42,466 nucleotides of DNA. Source: Blautia sp. (lineage in GTDB: Bacteria > Bacillota > Clostridia > Lachnospirales > Lachnospiraceae). Location of the stretch: positions 1 through 42,466 of the forward strand of contig JALERH010000024.1 in NCBI GenBank assembly GCA_022764275.1, read 5' to 3'. Within the stretch, counting starts at the first letter, position 1. Each line of letters begins with the position of its first letter. Under the pieces are notes generated by a model. It was not told where the DNA came from. It searched no databases and saw nothing but the letters and a program-made list of their open reading frames with translations. Shown in pieces: positions 19,649 through 28,225 of the stretch. A program made the translations under genes and the position numbers.

Positions 19649-20057
19649 AAAAAGTCAGGCATGTCCCATTCGGCCGCACCATGGGATGTGCCTGGCTTAC
19701 TTTATAGGGAATGGTTACAGTATCGGTTTTGCGGCACATATGCAGGAAATGCTGGAGCTTTTCCTGAAAAATATTCCGGTGAGACTTGTGGTGGAAACAG
19801 ACGAAATCTGTTCGGCCTGCCCGAATAACAGGGAAGGAAGCTGCCTGGATATACAAAAAGTCCAGCAGTATGACAGGGCTGTGCTGCGCGAATGTGGGTT
19901 TACAGAAGGACAGGAGATGAGGTTTCTGCAGTTCGCAGAGACGGTTCAGGAAAAGATAATTCATGCAGAAAAGAGAGAAAAAATCTGCGGAGACTGTCAG
20001 TGGAATGCTATTTGCAAAAGTCAGAAAAGCCGCTGGACAGATATGGAAAAGGTCTGA
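19629..20057 (+). CDS. DUF1284-like small cysteine-rich protein
   Basis: CPIRPHHGMCLAYFIGNGYSIGFAAHM followed by CSACPNNREGSC and CGDCQWNAIC cysteine motifs; overlaps the bioY 3' end by 20 nt. Confidence 0.75.
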   Translation: MCQYSSKKSQACPIRPHHGMCLAYFIGNGYSIGFAAHMQEMLELFLKNIPVRLVVETDEICSACPNNREGSCLDIQKVQQYDRAVLRECGFTEGQEMRFLQFAETVQEKIIHAEKREKICGDCQWNAICKSQKSRWTDMEKV

Positions 20058-20184
20058 AAACCCCGGGATAATGTGAAAAAAAGGACTTGTCTGCGACGGA
20101 TATCATAAAGGCAGGGTTACAGAAATTCATGCCTCATCGTATATAATATATATACAAAAAACGGCATGGAAGGAGGCAACTTTA

Positions 20185-21195
20185 ATGACAAAAATATGCA
20201 AATGGATGGCTGCTGGAATAACTGCGTTTACGATGATGGGAGGCAGCTGCTTCGCCGGATTACAGGCAGTGCCTGCATATGCGGCTGTCGTGGACGGAGA
20301 TGAACTGGTAGACGGACTGAGCAGGGATGCCGGGTACTATATCCTGCCTGAATCATCAAAAAGAGAGCTTTCATATGATGATATTTCCTATCTGTCAGCC
20401 AGCGAAAAGCAGATGGCGATCAACGAAATTTATGCCCGCCATGGCAGGAAATTTTTAATTCCGCAGGTTCAGAAATACTTTAATGAAAAGTCCTGGTATA
20501 AAGGAACTGTGGAAGCAAGTGCTTTTGATGAGAGTGTCCTGAGCGAATGCGAAGAAGAAAATATCGGTAAATTACTGAAAGTGACGACATCATCCTCCTA
20601 TGTCCTGGAGGGCAGTGACACCCGATACATTACCGATGAGGAAGTGGCTGCCCTCACAAAGGATGAGATGCAGCTCGCAATCAATGAGATTTATGCACGC
20701 CACGGCAGGAAATTTGCCATGAAGGAGTATCGGGACTATTTTAACAGCAAATCCTGGTATAAGGGGACAGTGAATCCGGATGATTTCAATGAGGGCGTGC
20801 TGAATGCGTATGAAAACGCTAATATCCAGAAGCTTTCCCAGGGAATCAAATCCCGTGAAAGCGGTTCCTCTGCATCTGTGGTGAACTTCGCCGGAGCATA
20901 TTCCGTCACGGAAGGTGACACCTCTGTCCGGTTGGAAATCAGTTTATACACGGATGTGAATATCGTTTCCGCTGTTGCCGGGGATGAAGTGGGTACCATA
21001 TATGTGGAAATTGACATCGGGGATGAAATTATCACGTCCCGGGGATATCTGGCCAAAGAAGGGACCAACACGTATCTTGTCTCAGACAGTGATCTGAATG
21101 GAGCCACCGTGACGGCCTTTTCCAATTGTGTGATCGTACTGGATTCCTGTGGATTTGACGATACGTATACGCTGGTGGAACGGTATAGAAGCTGA
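20185..21195 (+). CDS. Secreted protein with two YARHG domains
   Basis: Signal peptide; two copies of MQLAINEIYARHGRKF...YFNSKSWYKGTV. Confidence 0.9.
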   Translation: MTKICKWMAAGITAFTMMGGSCFAGLQAVPAYAAVVDGDELVDGLSRDAGYYILPESSKRELSYDDISYLSASEKQMAINEIYARHGRKFLIPQVQKYFNEKSWYKGTVEASAFDESVLSECEEENIGKLLKVTTSSSYVLEGSDTRYITDEEVAALTKDEMQLAINEIYARHGRKFAMKEYRDYFNSKSWYKGTVNPDDFNEGVLNAYENANIQKLSQGIKSRESGSSASVVNFAGAYSVTEGDTSVRLEISLYTDVNIVSAVAGDEVGTIYVEIDIGDEIITSRGYLAKEGTNTYLVSDSDLNGATVTAFSNCVIVLDSCGFDDTYTLVERYRS

Positions 21196-21241
21196 AAAAA
21201 TGCTCTTTTCCGAGCTTTCTGCACGGAAAGGAGCATTTTTA
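21196..21241 (+). terminator. Rho-independent terminator after the YARHG gene
   Basis: AAAAAATGCTCTTTTCCG...CGGAAAGGAGCATTTTT. Confidence 0.9.
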
Positions 21242-21431
21242 TGTCTGGAAAAAGTTTAAAAAATTTTAATTTTATGTCGATTTTGACGTTTCCGGTTACG
21301 GTTTAGTTACGCCCACCCTGTTACAACTGAAAAAAACGGATCTCTCTATCTCAATGTATTTTCGTCCGGGTGAATCTTTATTGCAGGACAATATTCTCTG
21401 ATTTGGGCTAATACATATCACTAGACTAAAT

Positions 21432-21458
21432 ATCAAAAATATGATATAATTATATCAA
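21432..21458 (+). promoter_or_regulatory. Candidate toxin-antitoxin operator/promoter
   Basis: 16-bp perfect palindrome TGATATAATTATATCA (21443-21458) containing a -10-like TATAAT; adjacent TATCA (21432-21436) inverted relative to TGATA. Confidence 0.65.
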
Positions 21459-21477
21459 AATAAAAGGAGGGCTTACA

Positions 21478-21744
21478 ATGATTATAAAAGCATCTGCTTC
21501 ACTGAGGAATGATTACGCTTCCATATCCAATTTAGCGCGTGAGACGAAAGAGCCTATTTACATCACAAAGAATGGTGAGGGCGATGGTGTTTACATGAAC
21601 CTTGAAGCATTCGAGAAAAGAGAACAGACGCTCAATCTCCGGGCGAAAGTGCTTCAAGCCGAAGAAGAACGTTTATCCGGCGCACGAACAATGAGTATTT
21701 CAGAAGCAAGAAAGGCTTTAAGGGAGAGAATCAATGGCCTATAA
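21478..21744 (+). CDS. Phd/YefM-family antitoxin
   Basis: 88 aa; ASASLRNDYASISNLARETKEPIYITKNGEGDGVYMNLEAFEKRE prevent-host-death fold; overlaps the toxin ORF. Confidence 0.88.
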   Translation: MIIKASASLRNDYASISNLARETKEPIYITKNGEGDGVYMNLEAFEKREQTLNLRAKVLQAEEERLSGARTMSISEARKALRERINGL

Positions 21745-22039
21745 TATAGAAATTCTTCCTACTGCATGGGAAGATTTGAAAGGAATAGAGGACTGGTATC
21801 TGATTCAGTTTGATGTGGATACATCACTTAAAGTCAGCAATCATATCCTGGATGCCATTGAACGTCTTTCTGACTTTCCTGACTCCGGCTCTATGACGCC
21901 TGATAAATGGCTCAACAAACAAGGCTACAGGATGGTGATCTGTGGCAAGCATGTAGCGATATACCGTGTGATTAAGGAAACGGTTTATATTTACCACATT
22001 GCTGACACACAGACGGAATACACGAAGTTATTCTATTAA
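21734..22039 (+). CDS. RelE/ParE-family toxin
   Basis: 101 aa; YNIEILPTAWEDLKGIEDWYLIQFD ... RMVICGKHVAIYRVIKETVYIYHIADTQTEYTKLFY. Confidence 0.9.
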   Translation: MAYNIEILPTAWEDLKGIEDWYLIQFDVDTSLKVSNHILDAIERLSDFPDSGSMTPDKWLNKQGYRMVICGKHVAIYRVIKETVYIYHIADTQTEYTKLFY

Positions 22040-22103
22040 AATACTGTTCCTGTCTGACGTTACCCAGTGCTTGAAATCGTTGGCTGTTGGGATCTTACTG
22101 CCG

Positions 22104-22493
22104 ATGACACCAGAAATAAAAGAACTGCTGAATGAAATAAAAGAAGTCGAAAAAAAGTACGGTTATCTCTGCGAGCGGGTGTTTGCCAATGAAGATGGAA
22201 GAATCCATGCAAAGACAATTTCTGCTTGTGCTAAGACAAAGTGCAGACAGTCAGGAATTGATACAAAAGGAATCCATGCTTTTAGAAAAACGGTAAATTC
22301 TCAGTTTAAGAAAAAAGGAGTTCCTTCGGTTGTGGCGGCCTCCATATTGGGACATACGAAAGAAGTAAACGACAAATACTATACTTTTGATATGACGGAT
22401 ATAAAAAAATCAAGGATCCTTTCAGAAATCAATGCGTCCACCCTCCACAAGGTAACACGAACGAATGTTCCAACAATCTCTGAAAAGCCTTGA
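22104..22493 (+). pseudogene. Tyrosine recombinase/integrase C-terminal remnant
   Basis: MTPEIKELLNEIK...HAFRKTVNSQFKKKGVPSVVAASILGHTKEVNDKYYTFD has the HxxR...LGH...Y catalytic region but no core-binding domain upstream. Confidence 0.8.
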
Positions 22494-22507
22494 TTTTTGT
22501 AAGCAAG

Positions 22508-22581
22508 TCGAAGCGACGGGATTCGAACCCACGGCCTCTGCGTCCCGAACGCAGCGCTCTACCAAACTGAGCCACGCTTCG
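22508..22581 (-). tRNA. tRNA-Pro (anticodon CGG)
   Basis: Minus strand CGAAGCG-TGGCTCAGTTTGGTAGAGC-GCTGCGTTCGGGACGCAG-AGGCCGTGGGTTCGAATCCCGT-CGCTTCG-A; anticodon loop TTCGGGA; 7-bp acceptor stem. Confidence 0.95.
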
Positions 22582-22705
22582 TCAACTGCAAGTGCTATTA
22601 TATTAACTTTTGGGGCATTTGTCAAGAAGAAATTTAAAATTTTTTGAATGAAAAAATGTTTCGGTCATATACATTAACGAAGCAGAAAAATAGGGAGGAG
22701 ACTGT

Positions 22706-23911
22706 TTGTCTGGTTATCGACGGTTTGTTGCCTATGTATATGAGTACCGGAAAGGGAAAAAAGAGAGCAATTGCGGTTTTATAAAGGTTGAAGTGCGTGA
22801 TGGACGATGTACGATGGAGGTGCACCTTCATGTGGAAGGGCTGACACCGGATGTGGAATGCCGGGTTTATGGTTTTGTGCGAAAAGATGGCCTAATGAAC
22901 GGAATTCTTTTGGGAAGCTGTGAGACCGGAAATGATACGATGGAATGCCTCATAGAAACAGATTCCCTGAATATGGGAGGATCCGGTATTGCCATGGGGC
23001 GGATGGGAGGCATTGTCCTGACTACGAAATCAGGAGGATTTTTTGGTACGGAATGGGATGATCAGCCTATAAGACCTGCAAACTTCCGGGAAATGAAAAT
23101 CATAAAGGAATTCGAAAACGAAAAGCCAAAAATAGTGCAGGAAGTAAAGCCGGAACAGGAGTCAAAGGAAATACTGGAAAAAATAACTCCAGAAGAGGCG
23201 TTGGAAGCATCATCAGAGAAAGCAACTCCGGAGGAGATGCAGGAAGCAGAGTCGGGAAAAGCAGAAGCGGAAGAGATTCCGGAAGCAGCGCCGGGAAAAG
23301 CAGAAGCAGAAGAAATACCGGAAGCAGCGACGGAAAATGCAACAGCGGAAAAGACGACGGAAGTGAGGGCAGAAAATGAGCCCGAACTTATGAAAAACAG
23401 TTCCGGTCCCGACGAGGCGGAGGTGAAGGCGACCGATATCACACAGGCGGTACGCCCAATACGCCCGCCCATGCCGCCGAATCCCGGGGAACGCCCCAAC
23501 CAATCTGATGAACGCCCGCCTCAACAGAGCAAACGTCCATCCCAACCCGGGGAACGCCCGCCTCGTCCTCCAAAATCCTTCGGGGAAGAATTCACTCCTT
23601 TCGAAGACAGCGATGCCGTGCAGTGCTGGAAAATCCATCCGCAGGACTTTCGGTGTCTGTCGCAGAGACAATGCGCCCTTCGGAACAATCGCTTTCTGCA
23701 ATATGGATACTACAACTTTGGCCATATCCTGCTGTGCCGCAGGGCAAACGGGCAATACATACTTGGTGTGCCCGGTGCCTACGATCAGCAGGAACGATTT
23801 ATGGCAAATATGTTCGGTTTTCCATACTTCAAGGAAAGCCGTATGATCGAGGTCCCCAAAGGCAGGGGCGGATACTGGTATCGATTAATCGATGCCCCTG
23901 ATTTCCACTAA
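22706..23911 (+). CDS. Hypothetical Lachnospiraceae-type protein with Glu/Ala and Pro-rich linkers between two globular ends
   Basis: 401 aa; TTG start after GGGAGGAGA; conserved-looking N-domain (FVAYVYEYRKGKKESNCGFIKVEVRDGRCTMEVHLHV) and C-domain (HPQDFRCLSQRQCALRNNRFLQYGYYNFGHILLCR...YLIDAPDFH-like end). Confidence 0.75.
   Translation: MSGYRRFVAYVYEYRKGKKESNCGFIKVEVRDGRCTMEVHLHVEGLTPDVECRVYGFVRKDGLMNGILLGSCETGNDTMECLIETDSLNMGGSGIAMGRMGGIVLTTKSGGFFGTEWDDQPIRPANFREMKIIKEFENEKPKIVQEVKPEQESKEILEKITPEEALEASSEKATPEEMQEAESGKAEAEEIPEAAPGKAEAEEIPEAATENATAEKTTEVRAENEPELMKNSSGPDEAEVKATDITQAVRPIRPPMPPNPGERPNQSDERPPQQSKRPSQPGERPPRPPKSFGEEFTPFEDSDAVQCWKIHPQDFRCLSQRQCALRNNRFLQYGYYNFGHILLCRRANGQYILGVPGAYDQQERFMANMFGFPYFKESRMIEVPKGRGGYWYRLIDAPDFH
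23251..23335. repeat. Tandem coding repeat in the linker of the hypothetical protein
   Basis: ggaaaagcagaagcggaagagattccggaagcagcgcc / ggaaaagcagaagcagaagaaataccggaagcagcgac. Confidence 0.8.
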
Positions 23912-24580
23912 GGGGATCGTTTCTAAAAGGATATCGCGGAAATGCAAAAGCTTCTCCATGGAATAACTTCCAAAACCAGGCTGCAGGACTCCGTCGGAGT
24001 CCCTGTATGCCTGGAGAAAGTAAGCTTTGGCTCCTTTTAACCACTGGCCGATCTCTGTGAAATCTTTTTCTGTGTGAAGTTCCTTCACCACGGTGGTACG
24101 AAATTCATAGTCCACCTTTCCCTCCATGAGAAAATCCACTGTTTCGCAGATGGAATCCATATCGGGATAACGCAGCCCGGAAAGCGCCCTGTAATTGTCC
24201 GGACATGCCTTGATATCCATGGCTACTTTATCCACAAGGCCGTCTTTTACCAGGCTTCTTATCATATATGGCCTGGAACCGTTGGTATCCAGCTTTACCG
24301 CAAATCCCAGTGCCTTGATTTCCCGGATAAAGTCGGGCAGATCTTCGGAAAGTGTCGGTTCTCCGCCGGAAATGCAAACGCCATCCAGAATACCCTGACG
24401 CTTTTTCAGAAATGCAAAGATTTCTTCGCGTGAGATGTCCGGCTGAAGTGCCGGGTGAAGTACCAGGCTGCTGTTCTGGCAGAACGGGCATCGAAAGTTA
24501 CAGCTGCCCAGGAAGATGGTAGCAGCTACTTTTCCAGGATAGTCCAGTAAAGTTGTTTTATTATAACCACAGATTCTCAT
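23885..24580 (-). CDS. Anaerobic ribonucleoside-triphosphate reductase activating protein-like radical SAM enzyme
   Basis: MRICGYNKTTLLDYPGKVAATIFLGSCNFRCPFCQNSSLVL CxxxCxxC cluster; ISGGEPTLSEDL; GGAGGT RBS before the internal ATG. Confidence 0.88.
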   Translation of the reverse strand: MRICGYNKTTLLDYPGKVAATIFLGSCNFRCPFCQNSSLVLHPALQPDISREEIFAFLKKRQGILDGVCISGGEPTLSEDLPDFIREIKALGFAVKLDTNGSRPYMIRSLVKDGLVDKVAMDIKACPDNYRALSGLRYPDMDSICETVDFLMEGKVDYEFRTTVVKELHTEKDFTEIGQWLKGAKAYFLQAYRDSDGVLQPGFGSYSMEKLLHFRDILLETIPLVEIRGID

Positions 24581-24722
24581 ATAAAAAGTCACCTCCGGAA
24601 AATTTTTCATTACATACAGAATAACGCAGAACAAATATGACAGCAAGCAAAATACATCAGAAATTGACATCATGTGGAGAAGTCTCTATAATGGACATGG
24701 ATATTTTGAGATGAGGAAGAAA

Positions 24723-26051
24723 ATGAAACAACGAGATCTGACAACAGGAAATATTACAAAGAATCTGATGCTGTTTGCGCTTCCCATGATGGCGGGAAAT
24801 CTTCTCCAGCAGTGCTACAACATTGCGGACACTCTGATCGTGGGACGGTATCTTGGGGCAAATGCGCTGGCAGCAGTAGGATCCTCCTATACGTTGATGA
24901 CCTTTCTGACATCTATTTTACTGGGTATGTGTATGGGAAGCGGGGCTGTTTTTTCCATTCGGTTCGGAGAAAAGGATAACCGCCGCCTGAAAGAAGGGAT
25001 GCTCCATTCCTTTGGCCTGATTGCGGTAATGACAGTGGTGATCAATATTCTGGTCTTTGCCGGATTGCCGCTGATATTGCGGCTTTTGCAGGTGCCGGAT
25101 GCTGTTGTGCCGGATATGAGCGCTTATCTGCAGATTATTTTTATTGGTATCAGCGCCACTTTTTTATACAACTATTTCGCGGCACTTCTTCGGGCAATTG
25201 GAAATTCAGTGGTGCCTCTGGCGTTTCTGGGAATTTCGGCAGTACTGAATATTATTCTGGATCTGGCATTTATCATTTGGGGAGGCTTCGGTGTGTCAGG
25301 AGCGGCAGCAGCTACCGTGATTGCCCAGTTTGTATCCGGAGTGGGAATTGCTGTGTATACGGTGGTGAAGTTTCCGGAATTTCGCTTTTCCCGGGAAGAA
25401 CTGCATTTCGATGGCAAGGTTTTAAAGGAAATCGCACAGCTTTCTTTTCTCACCTGCCTGCAGCAGTCTATCATGAATTTTGGTATTCTTATGGTGCAGG
25501 GGCGGGTTAACAGTTTTGGAACAGCGGTGATGGCTGCGTTTGCGGCCGCGGTGAAAATCGATTCTTTTGCGTATATGCCGGTACAGGATTTCGGAAACGC
25601 TTTTTCCACTTTTATCGCCCAGAATTTTGGAGCAGGAAAGGAGATGCGCATCCGTCAGGGAATCAAACGCGCGGTGCTTTGTGCGTTTTTCTTCTGCGTG
25701 GTGATAAGTGGGGCGGTCTGTCTGTTTGCCAGACCCCTGATGCAGATATTTGTAAAAGCTTCGGAGACAGAGATTATTGCGATTGGTGTGGAATATCTGC
25801 ACACTGAGGGGGCATTTTATTTCGGAATCGGTCTTTTATTCCTGCTGTACGGTTATTACCGTGCAGTGAAAAAACCCGGAATGTCCGTGATTCTCACCAT
25901 TGTTTCTCTGGGAACACGCGTGCTTCTGGCGTATACACTCTCAGCCGTGCCATCCATCGGCGTGAAGGGAATCTGGGTATCGGTTCCCATAGGATGGGCT
26001 CTTGCAGATGCATTGGGCGTGATTTACTATTTCAAGGGAGAAAAAACATGA
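24723..26051 (+). CDS. MATE family efflux transporter
   Basis: 12-TM type protein; LTTGNITKNLMLFALPMMAGNLLQQCYNIADTLIVGRYLGANALAAVG. Confidence 0.93.
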   Translation: MKQRDLTTGNITKNLMLFALPMMAGNLLQQCYNIADTLIVGRYLGANALAAVGSSYTLMTFLTSILLGMCMGSGAVFSIRFGEKDNRRLKEGMLHSFGLIAVMTVVINILVFAGLPLILRLLQVPDAVVPDMSAYLQIIFIGISATFLYNYFAALLRAIGNSVVPLAFLGISAVLNIILDLAFIIWGGFGVSGAAAATVIAQFVSGVGIAVYTVVKFPEFRFSREELHFDGKVLKEIAQLSFLTCLQQSIMNFGILMVQGRVNSFGTAVMAAFAAAVKIDSFAYMPVQDFGNAFSTFIAQNFGAGKEMRIRQGIKRAVLCAFFFCVVISGAVCLFARPLMQIFVKASETEIIAIGVEYLHTEGAFYFGIGLLFLLYGYYRAVKKPGMSVILTIVSLGTRVLLAYTLSAVPSIGVKGIWVSVPIGWALADALGVIYYFKGEKT

Positions 26052-26560
26052 CGGATCAGGAACGGTTTATGAAAGAGGCCATCCGGCAGGCGAAAAAAGC
26101 CAGGGCGCTGGAGGAAGTCCCCATCGGATGTGTGATCGTATATGAGGGCAAAATCATTGCCCGTGGCTATAACCGCAGAAATACGGATAAAAATACCCTT
26201 TCCCATGCTGAATTAAATGCGATCAGGAAAGCCAGCAAAAAGCTGGGAGACTGGCGTCTGGAGGGGTGTACCATGTATGTTACTCTGGAGCCGTGCCAGA
26301 TGTGTGCCGGGGCTCTCGTACAGTCCAGAATCGATGAGGTGGTGATTGGAAGCATGAATCCAAAGGCAGGGTGCGCGGGGTCTGTGCTGAACCTTCTGGA
26401 AGTGGAGAAATTTAATCACCAGGTGAAGATTACCCGGGGAGTTCTGGAGGAAGAGTGCTCCCGGATGCTTACGGACTTTTTCAGGGAACTGCGGGAAAAA
26501 AAGAAGCAAAGCAAACTTTTGGCAGAAAAAGCGTTGCAAAATCTGTCAGACCATGTATAA
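26048..26560 (+). CDS. tadA: tRNA-specific adenosine-34 deaminase
   Basis: SHAELNAIRKASKKLGDWRLEGCTMYVTLEPCQMCAGALVQSRIDEVVIG deaminase signature. Confidence 0.94.
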   Translation: MTDQERFMKEAIRQAKKARALEEVPIGCVIVYEGKIIARGYNRRNTDKNTLSHAELNAIRKASKKLGDWRLEGCTMYVTLEPCQMCAGALVQSRIDEVVIGSMNPKAGCAGSVLNLLEVEKFNHQVKITRGVLEEECSRMLTDFFRELREKKKQSKLLAEKALQNLSDHV

Positions 26561-26571
26561 TAAACATGTAA

Positions 26572-26664
26572 AAACGGGGTGCTCGCAGGAAGCGGGCTGA
26601 GAGTAAGCTGTATTGCTTTAACCCAGAACCTGATTTGGATAATGCCAACGTAGGGAGATACTTG
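26572..26664 (+). ncRNA. TPP riboswitch (THI element)
   Basis: ACGGGGTGC...GGGCTGAGAGTAAGC...ACCCAGAACCTGATTTGGATAATGCCAACGTAGGGAGA, upstream of thiM. Confidence 0.96.
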
Positions 26665-26677
26665 TATGAGCGATTTT

Positions 26678-26719
26678 GCGCAGGGATACCTTTATTTGTT
26701 GGTGCCTGCGCTTTTTTTA
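26678..26719 (+). terminator. Riboswitch expression-platform terminator
   Basis: GCGCAGGgatacc...GGTGCCTGCGC followed by a T-run just after the THI element. Confidence 0.88.
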
Positions 26720-26778
26720 TCTCACAGAAAAGGATGAGATAAAGTCATGCACTTCTCCGAAGAAAAGGAGGAAAAAAG

Positions 26779-27600
26779 ATGTTTGGTAATTGCCTGGAAA
26801 ATGTAAGAAAAACAGTGCCGCTGGTGCACAACATCACAAACTATGTAACAGTGAATGACGTAGCCAATGTACTTCTGGCTTGCGGGGGAAGCCCGATCAT
26901 GTCCGATGACAGAGAGGATGTGGAGGATATCACATCCATCTGCGGAGGACTGAATATCAATATCGGAACCCTGAACCAGAACACGATTCCGTCCATGTTT
27001 CTTGCCGGAAAAAAAGCAAATGAGCTGGGACATCCGGTGCTTCTGGACCCGGTTGGAGCAGGCGCCAGCAAACTTCGTACCGAAACGGCTCTGAAGCTGA
27101 TGGAGGAATTAAAGCTTACGGTGATCCGCGGAAACATTTCCGAGATTAAGACACTGGCTTTTGGAAGCGGAAGTACCAAGGGTGTGGATGCGGATGTGGC
27201 TGACGCAGTAACCGAGGAAACACTGGAGGATGCAGTTGCATTTGTAAAAGCACTGGCTGGAAAGCTCGGCTGCATCATCGCTGTAACCGGTGCCATTGAC
27301 CTGGTTGCCGACGGAGAAAAATGCTATGTGATCCGCAACGGACGCAAAGAAATGGGACAGATTACAGGAACAGGCTGCCAGCTTTCCGGGCTGATGACCG
27401 CTTATGTGGTGGCAAATCCGGACAATCGTCTGGAGGCAGCGGCTGCAGCAGTCTGCCTTATGGGTCTTGCCGGAGAAATCGGATGGAGCCGTATGCAGGA
27501 AGGAGACGGAAATTCCACATACCGTAACCGCATCATCGACGCCATCTACAATATGGATGCAGAAACCCTGGAGGAAGGTGCAAAATATGAATTGCGATAA
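26779..27600 (+). CDS. thiM: Hydroxyethylthiazole kinase
   Basis: PLVHNITNYVTVNDVANVLLACGGSPIMSDD; ITGTGCQLSGL. Confidence 0.96.
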   Translation: MFGNCLENVRKTVPLVHNITNYVTVNDVANVLLACGGSPIMSDDREDVEDITSICGGLNINIGTLNQNTIPSMFLAGKKANELGHPVLLDPVGAGASKLRTETALKLMEELKLTVIRGNISEIKTLAFGSGSTKGVDADVADAVTEETLEDAVAFVKALAGKLGCIIAVTGAIDLVADGEKCYVIRNGRKEMGQITGTGCQLSGLMTAYVVANPDNRLEAAAAAVCLMGLAGEIGWSRMQEGDGNSTYRNRIIDAIYNMDAETLEEGAKYELR

Positions 27601-28225
27601 AAAGGACCTGCTGCTGTATGCGGTGACGGACAGGGCGTGGCTTCGCGGTGAGACCCTTTACGGCCAGGTGGAAAAAGCCTTAAAAGGCGGTGCAACGTTT
27701 ATGCAGCTTCGGGAAAAGAACCTGGATGAGGAACATTTTCTCCAGGAGGCAGTGGAAATCAAAGAGCTTTGCAAAAAGTACCATGTACCATTTGTGATCA
27801 ATGACAATGTGGACATTGCTGTGAAAATGGATGCGGATGGCGTTCATGTGGGACAGAGCGATATGGAAGCCGGAGATGTGCGGGCAAAGCTTGGACCGGA
27901 TAAAATTGTGGGTGTTTCCGCGCAGACTGTGGAGCAGGCTGTCCTTGCCGAAAAACGTGGAGCAGACTATCTTGGAGTGGGCGCTGTTTTTTCCACGGGA
28001 ACGAAGCTGGATGCGGATGATGTGAGCTATGAAACCTTAAAGGCCATCTGTGAAGCGGTTTCCATTCCGGTGGTGGCCATCGGAGGGATCACAAAGGATA
28101 ATCTGATGGAATTAAAGGGCAGCGGAATTGACGGAATTGCCGTGGTCAGCGCCATTTTTGCACAGGAAAACATCGAAGAGGCAACGAAAGAACTTAGAAG
28201 CCGCACTGAGGAAATGCTGAAATGA
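27587..28225 (+). CDS. thiE: Thiamine-phosphate synthase
   Basis: YAVTDRAWLRGETLYGQVEKALKGGATFMQLREKNLDEE; FVINDNVDIAVKMDADGVHVGQSD. Confidence 0.96.
   Translation: MNCDKKDLLLYAVTDRAWLRGETLYGQVEKALKGGATFMQLREKNLDEEHFLQEAVEIKELCKKYHVPFVINDNVDIAVKMDADGVHVGQSDMEAGDVRAKLGPDKIVGVSAQTVEQAVLAEKRGADYLGVGAVFSTGTKLDADDVSYETLKAICEAVSIPVVAIGGITKDNLMELKGSGIDGIAVVSAIFAQENIEEATKELRSRTEEMLK

Noticed and set aside
21290-21325. Three GTTAC motifs (GTTACGgtttaGTTACGcccaccctGTTAC) as integrase arm sites or an attL
   Set aside because: Too short and no match to the tRNA-Pro 3' end was found; cannot be supported without comparative data.
22465-22647. 60-aa ORF (and 67-aa antisense ORF) over tRNA-Pro
   Set aside because: VEATGFEPTASASRTQRSTKLSHAS is a translation of the tRNA gene itself.
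23062-23755. Minus-strand ORFs (145 and 180 aa) opposite the hypothetical protein
   Set aside because: Low-complexity mirror images of the Glu/Ala/Pro-rich plus-strand repeat; the plus-strand ORF has an RBS and ordered domains.
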